Positions 1 to 7,367 of a DNA stretch of 34,721 bases are shown piece after piece; the stretch's first letter is position 1; each line of letters starts with the position of its first letter. The position numbers and the translations under genes are program-made. The DNA comes from an uncultured Rhodospirillaceae bacterium (GTDB lineage Bacteria; Pseudomonadota; Alphaproteobacteria; Reyranellales; Reyranellaceae). Under the pieces are notes generated by a model. That model was not told the origin of the DNA. It did no database searches and worked only from the letters and a program-made list of their open reading frames with translations. Where the stretch lies: the NCBI GenBank assembly GCA_945952105.1, contig CAMFGZ010000038.1, forward strand, positions 1 to 34,721. The letters are read 5' to 3'.

Positions 1-52
1 CAGCTACATCCAAAACGCCGGATATGCTCACGTCAAAACGTGAAACGCTCTA
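1..52 (-). repeat. Intergenic palindromic repeat, left edge
   Basis: Read on the minus strand this begins TAGAGCGTTTCA (complement of 41-52). It contains a perfect 6-bp hairpin, TCACGT at 28-33 and ACGTGA at 38-43, with a CAAA loop. The same 12-mer occurs in opposite orientation at 34669-34680. It lies just past the stop of the ATPase gene that ends at 81, so it may also act in 3'-end formation, although no T-run follows on the minus strand. From memory, elements beginning AGAGCGTTT are dispersed in Rhizobiales-type genomes; this was not searched. It is cut by the window edge. Confidence 0.5.
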
Positions 53-80
53 ACCGCCGATCATCCAATTGCGATCCTTC

Positions 81-1052
81 TCAGGCAGCGAGCACGCAAC
101 GCACCGCGTGGGAGGCCTCGACGTCACGCAGCGACGGGATCGCGGTCGTACAATCGGGACGGACGAACTTGCAGCGCGGCGCGAAGCTGCAGCCAGCCGG
201 AACCTGCGCGAGGTCGGGGGGCGCGCCCGAAATCGATTCGAGGCGCTGGCCGCGCATGCCGTCGTGCACCGTCGAGGCCAGCAGGCCGCGGCTGTAAGGA
301 TGCTGCGGCGCGTCGACCATGCGCTCGACCGGCGCCATCTCCACGAGCTTGCCGGCATACATGACGCCGATCCGGTCGGAGACCTCGACGGCCACGCCGA
401 TATCGTGGGTGACGAAGATGACCCCGAGATTGAATTCGCGCTGCAGCTCGCGGATCAGCAGCAGCACCTGGATCTGCACCGTGGCATCGAGCGCCGTTGT
501 CGGCTCGTCGGCCAGCAGCAAGGTCGGATTGCAGGACAGCGCGAGCGCGATCATGGCACGCTGGCGCATGCCGCCCGACATTTCGTGGGGATAGGCTTTC
601 AGGCGAGTCGCCGGCGAGGGAATGCGCACCATCTCCAGCAGGTCCTTGGCGCGCTTCCACGCCTCGGTCTCGCTCTTGCCGGTATGCCGGCGCACCGTCT
701 CGGCGATCTGCTGGCCGATGGTGAAGACCGGATCGAAAGCCGTCGCCGGCTCCTGGAAGATCATCGAGACCCGCTGGCCGCGCAGGTCGGACAGCGCCTT
801 GGGTCCCATCTCGAGGACCTCGTCGCCCTGCAGCTTGATGCTGCCGGACCAGCGCGTGCGATGCTCGGGATGCAGCCGCAGGATCGAGCGCAGGGTGACG
901 CTCTTTCCCGAGCCGGATTCGCCCAGGATGCCCAGCGTCTCGCCGCGCGCGAGGTCGAAGCTGACGCCGTTGACGGCGTGCACGGTGCGGTCGGGCGTCA
1001 CGAAGGTGACGTGGAGGTCGCGGACCTCGAGGAGGTTGGTCTTGTCGGTCAT
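81..1052 (-). CDS. Peptide/opine-type ABC transporter ATP-binding protein (DppD/OppD family)
   Basis: This is the cytoplasmic ATPase of a five-gene importer. The 323-residue protein has Walker A GESGSGKS (44-51), Q-loop Gln100, signature MSGGMRQR (158-165) and Walker B LLLADEP (178-184). The C-terminal oligopeptide-transporter extension contains the cysteine cluster CSFAPRC...C, which binds an iron-sulfur cluster in some DppD/OppD homologues. I chose the ATG at 1052 instead of a longer open frame to 1172. It overlaps the stop of the upstream ATPase in an ATGA arrangement, and the protein then begins with the usual first strand (LLEVRDLHVTF). It is the last gene of the minus-strand operon and pairs with the ATPase at 1049-2083 as the two halves of the motor. 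The substrate cannot be told from the ATPase. Confidence 0.93.
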   Translation of the reverse strand: MTDKTNLLEVRDLHVTFVTPDRTVHAVNGVSFDLARGETLGILGESGSGKSVTLRSILRLHPEHRTRWSGSIKLQGDEVLEMGPKALSDLRGQRVSMIFQEPATAFDPVFTIGQQIAETVRRHTGKSETEAWKRAKDLLEMVRIPSPATRLKAYPHEMSGGMRQRAMIALALSCNPTLLLADEPTTALDATVQIQVLLLIRELQREFNLGVIFVTHDIGVAVEVSDRIGVMYAGKLVEMAPVERMVDAPQHPYSRGLLASTVHDGMRGQRLESISGAPPDLAQVPAGCSFAPRCKFVRPDCTTAIPSLRDVEASHAVRCVLAA

Positions 1053-2083
1053 GCGGCCATCGCCCTGGAATGGCCGGAGCCCGCCACGCGCATGTGGCAG
1101 GCCACGGCCTGGTGTGCGGCATCCGCCAGCAGCGGCTCGGTGCGGGCGCAGACGTCTTCGGCGAAAGGACAACGCGTGCGGAAGCGGCAGCCCGAGGGCG
1201 GGTCGATGGGATTGGGCGGATCGCCCTGGATCGGCGCTTCCCTGGTCCGCTTGCGCGGGTCCATCGACGGCCGCGCCGACAGGAGTGCCCGCGTATAGGG
1301 ATGCTGCGGATTGCCGTAGATCGCGTCGACCGGCCCGATCTCGACGATCTTGCCGAGATACATGACCAGCACGCGGTCGCTGAGATACTGCACCACGTTG
1401 AGGTCGTGGCTGATGAAGACATAGGTGAGGTCGAGCTCGGTCTTGAGATCGACCAGCATGTTCAGCACCTGCGCCTCGACCGACTTGTCGAGCGCCGACA
1501 CCGCCTCGTCGAGGATGATCAGCCGCGGCCGGAGCGCCAGGGCGCGGGCAATGTTCACGCGCTGGCGCTGGCCGCCCGACAGTTCGTGCGGATAGCGCGT
1601 GGCGTAGTTCGCCGGGTCGAGGCCGACCTTGCTCAAAAGATCGCGGACGCGTTCGCGGGCTTCGGCCGCCGGCAGGCCGTGCGCGCGCGGCGCGAAGGCC
1701 AGGGTCTCGGCGATGGTCAGGCGCGGATTGAGCGAGGCGTAGGAATCCTGGAACACCATCTGCACCTGGCGGCGCAGCTCGTTCACCGTGATGCCGTGTG
1801 GTTCGTCGACCGGATCTCCGTCGAGCACCATCGTGCCCTTGTCAGGCTTGATGAGGCGGATCAGCAGCCGCGCCACGGTGGACTTGCCGCAGCCCGATTC
1901 GCCCACGACCCCCAGGGTCTCGCCCTTGGCGACCGAGAGGGTGAGATCGTCGACGGCGCGCACGACCTTGGTGGTGCGGCCGAGCAGGCCGCCCGCCACC
2001 GGAAAGTGCTTGCGCAGGCCGGTGGCCAGCAGGAGCGGCTGGGCCGGGCCGCCGCGATCCTGGATGGGAAGCAGCGTGTCCAT
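1049..2083 (-). CDS. Peptide/opine-type ABC transporter ATP-binding protein (DppF/OppF family)
   Basis: This is the second ATPase subunit of the importer, 344 residues. Walker A is GESGCGKST (61-69), the signature is LSGGQRQR (168-175), and Walker B LIILDEA (188-194) is followed by VSALD. Most family members read DEPVSALD; the Ala in place of Pro is a mild variation that leaves the catalytic Glu intact. A C-terminal cysteine cluster of the form CxxxxxCxxxxxxC is present, as in the partner ATPase. The gene starts 1 nt after the stop of the permease gene at 2085, and its own stop overlaps the start of the next ATPase by 4 nt. Both points indicate translational coupling within one operon. Confidence 0.93.
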   Translation of the reverse strand: MDTLLPIQDRGGPAQPLLLATGLRKHFPVAGGLLGRTTKVVRAVDDLTLSVAKGETLGVVGESGCGKSTVARLLIRLIKPDKGTMVLDGDPVDEPHGITVNELRRQVQMVFQDSYASLNPRLTIAETLAFAPRAHGLPAAEARERVRDLLSKVGLDPANYATRYPHELSGGQRQRVNIARALALRPRLIILDEAVSALDKSVEAQVLNMLVDLKTELDLTYVFISHDLNVVQYLSDRVLVMYLGKIVEIGPVDAIYGNPQHPYTRALLSARPSMDPRKRTREAPIQGDPPNPIDPPSGCRFRTRCPFAEDVCARTEPLLADAAHQAVACHMRVAGSGHSRAMAA

Positions 2084-2084
2084 G

Positions 2085-2993
2085 TCAGGCCTTCACATCC
2101 ATGGCCGCGCGCAGGCCATCGCTCATCAGGTTGAAGCAGATCGAGGTGATGAAGATCATCACACCCGGCAGCGCCGCGAGGACTGGATTGACGTAGATCG
2201 CCTGCCGCAGCGTGTTCAGCATCAGGCCCCATTCCGGCTCCGGCGGCTTGACGCCCAGACCGAGGAAGCTGAGGCCGGCGGCGAGGATGATCGCCACACT
2301 GATCAGCGAGGTCGCATAGACCAGGATCGGTCCCAGCACGTTGCCCAGCACGTGGACCCGCACAATGGTGAAGGCCGAGGCGCCGCTCGCCTTGGCCGCG
2401 TCGACGAAGTCGAAGCCGCGCACCTGCGTGGTGACGCTCTCCGAGACGCGGCAGATCGGCGGGATGAACACGAGGGTGAGCGACAGCAGCGTGTTCTCCG
2501 TGCCCGCACCCATCGCGCCCGACAGTGAGATCGCCAGCAGGACCGACGGGAAGGCGTAGAACACGTCCATGACGCGCATGATCGCCATGTTGGTCTTGCC
2601 GCCGACGAAGCCCGCGAGGATGCCCAGGCTGCCGCCGATCAGCAGGGCGCAGACGACCGGCGTCACGCCCATGAACAGCGACAGCCGGCCGCCGTAGATC
2701 AGTCGGGCGAACATGTCTCGGCCCAGCTCGTCGGTGCCCAGCCAGTGGTTGGGCGAGCCGATCGGATAGAGCCGCCGGATCATCGACGTCTTGTAGGGAT
2801 CGGCGAGGTTGAGATAGGGCGCGGCCATTGAGGCCAGCACCAGCAGGATCAGGACGGCCGCACAGACGAGCGTGACCGGATCGCGCCGCAGGCGGCGGCC
2901 AACCGATTGCCAGTAGCCGCGTCCGGCGGCGGTGGGCTTCGGCGCAATCAGGACGGCGCCGCCGACGTCGAGCGAGGGACTTTGGAGGGCCAT
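2085..2993 (-). CDS. Peptide/opine-type ABC transporter permease (DppC family)
   Basis: This is an inner-membrane permease of 302 residues. It has the DppC layout: a cytoplasmic N-terminal stretch, a first membrane helix around residues 40-60 (VTLVCAAVLILLVLASMAAP), a periplasmic loop containing the family motif HWLGTDELGRDMFARLIYG, and then about five more helices. The EAA-type loop that contacts the ATPases is visible as DAAKASGASAFTIVRVHVLG. Homologues have six membrane spans and pair with DppB-type permeases. It lies 4 nt after the DppB gene and 1 nt before the first ATPase, in the middle of the operon. Confidence 0.93.
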   Translation of the reverse strand: MALQSPSLDVGGAVLIAPKPTAAGRGYWQSVGRRLRRDPVTLVCAAVLILLVLASMAAPYLNLADPYKTSMIRRLYPIGSPNHWLGTDELGRDMFARLIYGGRLSLFMGVTPVVCALLIGGSLGILAGFVGGKTNMAIMRVMDVFYAFPSVLLAISLSGAMGAGTENTLLSLTLVFIPPICRVSESVTTQVRGFDFVDAAKASGASAFTIVRVHVLGNVLGPILVYATSLISVAIILAAGLSFLGLGVKPPEPEWGLMLNTLRQAIYVNPVLAALPGVMIFITSICFNLMSDGLRAAMDVKA

Positions 2994-2997
2994 GGGT

Positions 2998-3951
2998 TCA
3001 GCCTCGCTTGATGCGCGGATCGACCATGGTCTGGATGATGTCCACGGTCAGGTTGAGCAACATGAAGAAACCGGCGAGCACGAGCGTCGTGCCCTGCAGG
3101 ATCGGCAGGTCGCGGCGGAAGATGGCGCTGTTCAGCAGGAAGCCGGTGCCCGGCCAGGCAAACACCGTCTCGATCAGGATCGAGCCGCCGATCAGGTTGC
3201 CGGCCTGCAGGCCCATGACGGCGAGACAGGTCGGCGCGGCGTTCTTCAGCACATGGAACAGGATCCGGCTGTCGCGCATGCCCTTGGCCTGCAGCGCCGT
3301 CACGAACTCCATGTTCAGCGTTTCCTTTACGGTCGAGCGCACCGTGCGGGTGACGACGCCGAGCGGGATCACCGACAGAGCGATGGTCGGCAGGACCATG
3401 TGAGCGAGGTGCGCGCGGTCGAACTGCCAGCCCGTGGAATTCTCCGGCCCGATGCCCATCGGCGGCAGCGCACCCAGCTCCACCGCGAAGATGATGACCA
3501 GCACGATGGCCAGCCAGAAATGCGGGACGCTGACGCCGATCAGTGAGATCAGCGTCACCAGCCGGTCGACGATACGCGACTTCGCATAGGCCGCGGCCGT
3601 CCCCAGGATCACCGCCAGGGTGAAGGCGAACAACGTCGCGGCGATGGCCAGGATGATGGTGTTGCCGAAAGCGCTGCCGACTTCGCTCGCGACCGAGCGG
3701 CCAGTGCCGATCGAGGTGCCGAGGTCGCCGGTCAGCGTCACACCCAGCCAGCGCAGGTACTGCACCGGCAGCGGCTTGTCGAAGCCGTAATATTCCTTGA
3801 GCTTGTCGACGACTTCCTTCGGCGCATCCGGCGGAACGATCGCCGAGATCGGATCGCCCGGCGCCAGATGCACCAGCGCGAAGACGAGCAGCGAGACGCC
3901 GAAGGCGACGGGGACGAGGTAGATCAGGCGGCGTAGGGCGTAGAGGAGCAT
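2998..3951 (-). CDS. Peptide/opine-type ABC transporter permease (DppB family)
   Basis: This is an inner-membrane permease of 317 residues. The N-terminal helix is typical of DppB proteins (LRRLIYLVPVAFGVSLLVFA), followed by HLAPGDPI, a hallmark of the family. Five further hydrophobic segments follow, and the coupling loop reads TALQAKGMRDSRILFHVLKN. It is the first membrane gene after the binding protein, 31 nt downstream, and forms the translocation pore with the DppC-type partner. Length and motifs are normal, so nothing suggests decay. Confidence 0.93.
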   Translation of the reverse strand: MLLYALRRLIYLVPVAFGVSLLVFALVHLAPGDPISAIVPPDAPKEVVDKLKEYYGFDKPLPVQYLRWLGVTLTGDLGTSIGTGRSVASEVGSAFGNTIILAIAATLFAFTLAVILGTAAAYAKSRIVDRLVTLISLIGVSVPHFWLAIVLVIIFAVELGALPPMGIGPENSTGWQFDRAHLAHMVLPTIALSVIPLGVVTRTVRSTVKETLNMEFVTALQAKGMRDSRILFHVLKNAAPTCLAVMGLQAGNLIGGSILIETVFAWPGTGFLLNSAIFRRDLPILQGTTLVLAGFFMLLNLTVDIIQTMVDPRIKRG

Positions 3952-3982
3952 TGCGGCCCGCCTCTCTTCGATGCGTGTTGCA

Positions 3983-5587
3983 CTACTTGATTTCGATCGG
4001 CGTCAGGTCCTGGAACCAGCTCTGCGCCTGCACGAAGCCCTTCACCTTGGGGCTCATGGCGCGCGGATTGAGGTCGTGCGCGATCCAGATCCAGTAGGAC
4101 TGGTCGACAATGTAGCCGTGCACGTCGGCCAGGGCCTTGGACTGCTCGGCCTTGTCGAAGCTCGTATGCGCCTTGTTGATCATCGCATCGAGTTTCTCGT
4201 CCTTCAGGATGCCCCAGTTCGCGCCGACCGGCGGCACGAAGTTGCTGTTCATCAGGCGCGTGAAGGCCGAGTAGGGATCGACCGTGGCACGGCTGATGTT
4301 GATGCCGTTGACGCCGGCCTTCTTTGCATTCTCGCCGGTCACCGGCTGGAAGGCGAAGGTCACCAGCGCGTTCCATTCCATCACCTCGAACGAAGTGTCG
4401 AAGCCCACGGCGTTCAGGTTCTCCTGCACGTATTCGTTCATCGGCAGCGGCAGCATCTGGCCCGAGCCCGAGGTCGAGATGGCGATCCGGATCTTGGGCT
4501 TCTTGGTGGCGCTGTAGCCCGCCTCCGCCAGCAGCTTCCTGGCCGCCGCCGGATCGTACTTGATGTCGAAGCTGGGCGAGCCGAACCAGGGATGGCCGGG
4601 ATAGACATGGCCCTTCGACTCGATCATCAGCCCGCCCAGCAGCTTGTTGATGCCGGCGCGATCAATCGCGAGGTTGGCCGCCTTGCGCACCCGGATATCG
4701 GTCCAGGGCGAGCCCTCGATCATGCTGGGCTGATAGGCCCAATTGTGCGGATACTTGTTGGTGACGATGGTCATGCCGCCCTGCTTGAGGCGCGGGATGG
4801 CATCGGGCGCGGGCACCTCGATCCAGTCGACCTGGCCGGCGAGAAGGGCTGCCGTCCGGGTCGCGGCTTCCGGCATCGGGAACAGGATCACCTTGTCGAG
4901 CTTCGGCACGCGCGCCTTTTCCCAGTAGTCGGCGTTGCGCGAGAGTTCCATGCGCTCGCGCGGCACGACGCGATCGACCTTGAACGGGCCGGTGCCCGAC
5001 GGATTCAGCGCGACCTTGCTCCAGTCCTTGCCCTGCTTCTCCCAGTTGGCCGGGCTGGAATAGAAGACGTAGGACATATCGTAGGGGAACAGCGAGTTCA
5101 CGATCCGGGTGGTGAGCTCGACCGTGTACTTGTCGATCTTCCTGTAGCCGACCAGGGTCGGGATGCGCGCGCGCACCTGGGCGAGCTGCTTGCTGTCGAA
5201 CTGCGGTGACTTGTCGTTCAGGACCTTGTCGAGGTTCCAGATCACGGCGTCAGCGTCGAAGTCCGAACCGTCGTGAAACTTCACGCCTTCGCGCAGCTTG
5301 AACACCCACTTGGTGGGTTCGCCCTCGACCGGCGCCCAAGACAGGGCGAGACCGGGACGGATGTCGGCGATCGTGTCGGCCTTCGACAGGTCCCAGTTTA
5401 CGAGTGCGTCATAGATCGTGTAGCCGGCGAAGCGGAAACCCTCGAAGCCTTGATCGGGCTGGCCGGTCGTCAGAGGAATATCGGCGGCTGTCATGCCGAT
5501 GCGCAGAGTGCCCTGCGAGAAGGCAGGCATCGCAGTCGCTGCGAAGAGACCGACACCGGCGGCGGCGATGCGAAGGCGCTTGAACAT
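3983..5587 (-). CDS. ABC transporter substrate-binding protein, family 5 (peptide/opine/nickel type)
   Basis: This is the periplasmic receptor of the importer, 534 residues. A Sec signal peptide is visible (MFKRLRIAAAGVGLFAATA, likely cleaved after AFS near residue 25). The mature part has the SBP_bac_5 pattern, including LRIGM at the start, WVFKLREGVKFHDG, GTGPFKV and IRVRKAANLAIDR. A GAGGAG ribosome binding site precedes the ATG. The gene heads the minus-strand transporter operon. It is clearly paralogous to the binding protein at 7368-8963: both share PLTTGQPD near the N-terminus, the ADAVIWN block and a C-terminus ending QxWFQDLT. The substrate is unknown; the neighbouring amidase suggests an amide-bearing compound. 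Confidence 0.93.
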   Translation of the reverse strand: MFKRLRIAAAGVGLFAATAMPAFSQGTLRIGMTAADIPLTTGQPDQGFEGFRFAGYTIYDALVNWDLSKADTIADIRPGLALSWAPVEGEPTKWVFKLREGVKFHDGSDFDADAVIWNLDKVLNDKSPQFDSKQLAQVRARIPTLVGYRKIDKYTVELTTRIVNSLFPYDMSYVFYSSPANWEKQGKDWSKVALNPSGTGPFKVDRVVPRERMELSRNADYWEKARVPKLDKVILFPMPEAATRTAALLAGQVDWIEVPAPDAIPRLKQGGMTIVTNKYPHNWAYQPSMIEGSPWTDIRVRKAANLAIDRAGINKLLGGLMIESKGHVYPGHPWFGSPSFDIKYDPAAARKLLAEAGYSATKKPKIRIAISTSGSGQMLPLPMNEYVQENLNAVGFDTSFEVMEWNALVTFAFQPVTGENAKKAGVNGINISRATVDPYSAFTRLMNSNFVPPVGANWGILKDEKLDAMINKAHTSFDKAEQSKALADVHGYIVDQSYWIWIAHDLNPRAMSPKVKGFVQAQSWFQDLTPIEIK

Positions 5588-5737
5588 TCAGGGCTCCTCA
5601 ATTGGGCGTTCCCCGTCGACAACCGAGACGGGAGACGCTCGCCCCTCCCGCCATGCAAGTGCCAAGCCAACGCAACACAGGAGCGCTACGAACCACGCGG
5701 CATGTCGATTGCATGCTTACAGACGCGGAGGGGATTC
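5588..5737. promoter_or_regulatory. Divergent promoter region between the importer operon and the amidase operon
   Basis: This 150-nt gap must hold the promoters for both divergent transcription units. I see the GAGGAG ribosome binding site of the minus-strand binding-protein gene and the CGGAGGGG site of the plus-strand small gene. No convincing -35/-10 pair or long palindrome stands out. A short GCATG repeat occurs twice near 5700-5727. No regulator gene lies next to the divergon. Confidence 0.4.
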
Positions 5738-5932
5738 ATGACATCGTCGATCAAGGCGCCCACGCTCGAGGAGTTTCGCGCACGCGCCGCGCTGACCGGT
5801 CTCACCTTGACCGAGGAAGACATCGGACATCTGCACAAGGGCTATGTCGGGCTGCTCGGCCTGATGGAGCGAATCCCGTCACGCTGGGCCTGGGCGGCGG
5901 AGCCGCCGCAGATTTTCCGGGCCGACGAGTAG
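5738..5932 (+). CDS. Small AtzG-like (DUF4089) / GatC-like protein
   Basis: This is a 64-residue soluble protein. I placed the start at the ATG at 5738 because CGGAGGGG lies about 6 nt upstream; an in-frame ATG at 5702 lacks such a site. The layout is two helices (LEEFRARAALTGLTL, then EEDIGHLHKGYVGLLGLMERIP) followed by a Pro/Phe tail (EPPQIF). That matches the AtzG-like/DUF4089 family, small partners that wrap around amidase-signature enzymes as GatC wraps GatA. The amidase gene starts 9 nt downstream. By analogy with AtzG-AtzE it should stabilise that amidase. The assignment rests on size, helix pattern and neighbour; conservation in this family is low. Confidence 0.62.
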   Translation: MTSSIKAPTLEEFRARAALTGLTLTEEDIGHLHKGYVGLLGLMERIPSRWAWAAEPPQIFRADE

Positions 5933-5941
5933 AGCCGTCCC

Positions 5942-7354
5942 ATGACCGATCTCGCAACGAGCGATCTCACGACGCTGAGCATCGCCGAAGCCGGACGCCT
6001 GATGGCGAGCGGCGCTCTCACCTCCACGAAGCTCACCGAGGCCTTCCTGGCGCGCATCGCCGCCGTCGACGGCAATCTTGCGAGTTACGTCCTCGTCACC
6101 GCCGACGTCGCGCTGAACGCCGCGCGGCAGGCCGACATGGAAATGAGCGGCGGCCTGCGGCGCGGGCCCATGCACGGCATCCCGATCGGGCTGAAGGACA
6201 TCTACGAGACGGCCGGCATCAAGACGACCGGCCATTCGCATCTGAAGATCGACTACGTGCCGGCGATCGACGCCGAGACGGTACGGCGCCTCAAGGCCGC
6301 CGGCGCCGTGATCCTGGGCAAGCTCGGCACGCACGAATTCGCCAACGGCGCGATGACGCCGGACCAGCCGTTCCCGCCCGTGCGCAATCCCTGGAACACC
6401 GCGTACCAGCCCGGCGGCTCTTCCAGTGGCTCGGGCGCGGCCGTCGCGGCGGCGCTGTGCATGGGCGCCATGGGCTCCGACACCGGCGGCTCGATCCGCA
6501 ATCCCGCGGGTTACTGCGCCATCGCCGGCATCAAGCCGACCTACGGCCTGGTAAGCCGCTGCGGCATTTTCCCGCTCGCGTTCAGCCTCGACACCGCCGG
6601 ACCCATGGCCTGGACAACCGAGGACTGCGCGCTGATGCTCGACGTGCTGGCCGGTCATGATCCCGGCGACCAGGGTTCGGCCAGGACGGCCAAAGTCGAT
6701 TACGGCGCGGCGGCGCGACGTCCGATCAAGGGCCTGCGAATCGCCCTGGCGCGGAGCTGGTACGAGGAGTCCGGGGCCACGCTGTCGGCGGACATGGCCC
6801 GCGGCATGGAAGACGCCGTTCGCGTGATGCGCGATCTCGGCGCCACGGTCGAGGAAGTCACCTTCCCCGACATCCGCGACTATCACATCTGCGGCAGGGT
6901 CATCATCACCACCGAGGCGCACGCCATCCATCGCCGCGACGTCATCGAGCGGCCGGAGAAGTTCGGCTACACGACGCGGCGGCGCTTCCAGCTCGGCGCT
7001 TTCCTGTCGGCCGAGCAGTACATCTCCGCGTTGCGCTTCCGCCGCAAGCTGCAGCAGGACACGCGCGAGGCGATGCGCGGCTATGACCTGGTCATGACCC
7101 CCAACCAGTGGGGTGCGCCGGAAATCTTCGAGGAGCCCGCGCCGATCTTCCACTTCCTCGGCAAGCCCTCGCTCAGCATGCCCTTCAACGTCACCGGTCA
7201 GCCGGCCGCCTCCGTGTGCTGCGGCTTCGGCTCGGACGGACTGCCGCTCGCCTTCCAGCTGGCCGGCCGCCCCTTCGACGAAGCCAGCGTCATCGCCGCC
7301 GGCTCCGCCTATGAACGCGCCACGCCGTGGCGTTCGCACCGCCCGAAACTCTGA
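5942..7354 (+). CDS. Amidase-signature family hydrolase (AtzE/GatA-like)
   Basis: This is a cytoplasmic amide hydrolase of 470 residues with no signal peptide. The Ser-cisSer-Lys triad can be placed: Lys85 in GIPIGLKDIY, cis-Ser160 at the start of the GGSSSGSG block, and nucleophile Ser184 in SDTGGSIRNPAG. The FAAH spacing of 24 residues between the two serines is kept. The length is normal for AtzE or GatA. It is not likely to be the tRNA amidotransferase GatA, because no gatB lies nearby and the small upstream partner is AtzG-like. Placed between two peptide-type binding proteins, it probably cleaves an imported amide, ureide or amino-acid amide. The substrate cannot be inferred further. 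Confidence 0.88.
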   Translation: MTDLATSDLTTLSIAEAGRLMASGALTSTKLTEAFLARIAAVDGNLASYVLVTADVALNAARQADMEMSGGLRRGPMHGIPIGLKDIYETAGIKTTGHSHLKIDYVPAIDAETVRRLKAAGAVILGKLGTHEFANGAMTPDQPFPPVRNPWNTAYQPGGSSSGSGAAVAAALCMGAMGSDTGGSIRNPAGYCAIAGIKPTYGLVSRCGIFPLAFSLDTAGPMAWTTEDCALMLDVLAGHDPGDQGSARTAKVDYGAAARRPIKGLRIALARSWYEESGATLSADMARGMEDAVRVMRDLGATVEEVTFPDIRDYHICGRVIITTEAHAIHRRDVIERPEKFGYTTRRRFQLGAFLSAEQYISALRFRRKLQQDTREAMRGYDLVMTPNQWGAPEIFEEPAPIFHFLGKPSLSMPFNVTGQPAASVCCGFGSDGLPLAFQLAGRPFDEASVIAAGSAYERATPWRSHRPKL

Positions 7355-7367
7355 CAGGAGTCCCGTC

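Noticed and set aside
5702..5737. An upstream ATG that would extend the AtzG-like protein by 12 residues.
   Set aside because: No ribosome binding site precedes it, while CGGAGGGG is ideally placed for the ATG at 5738.
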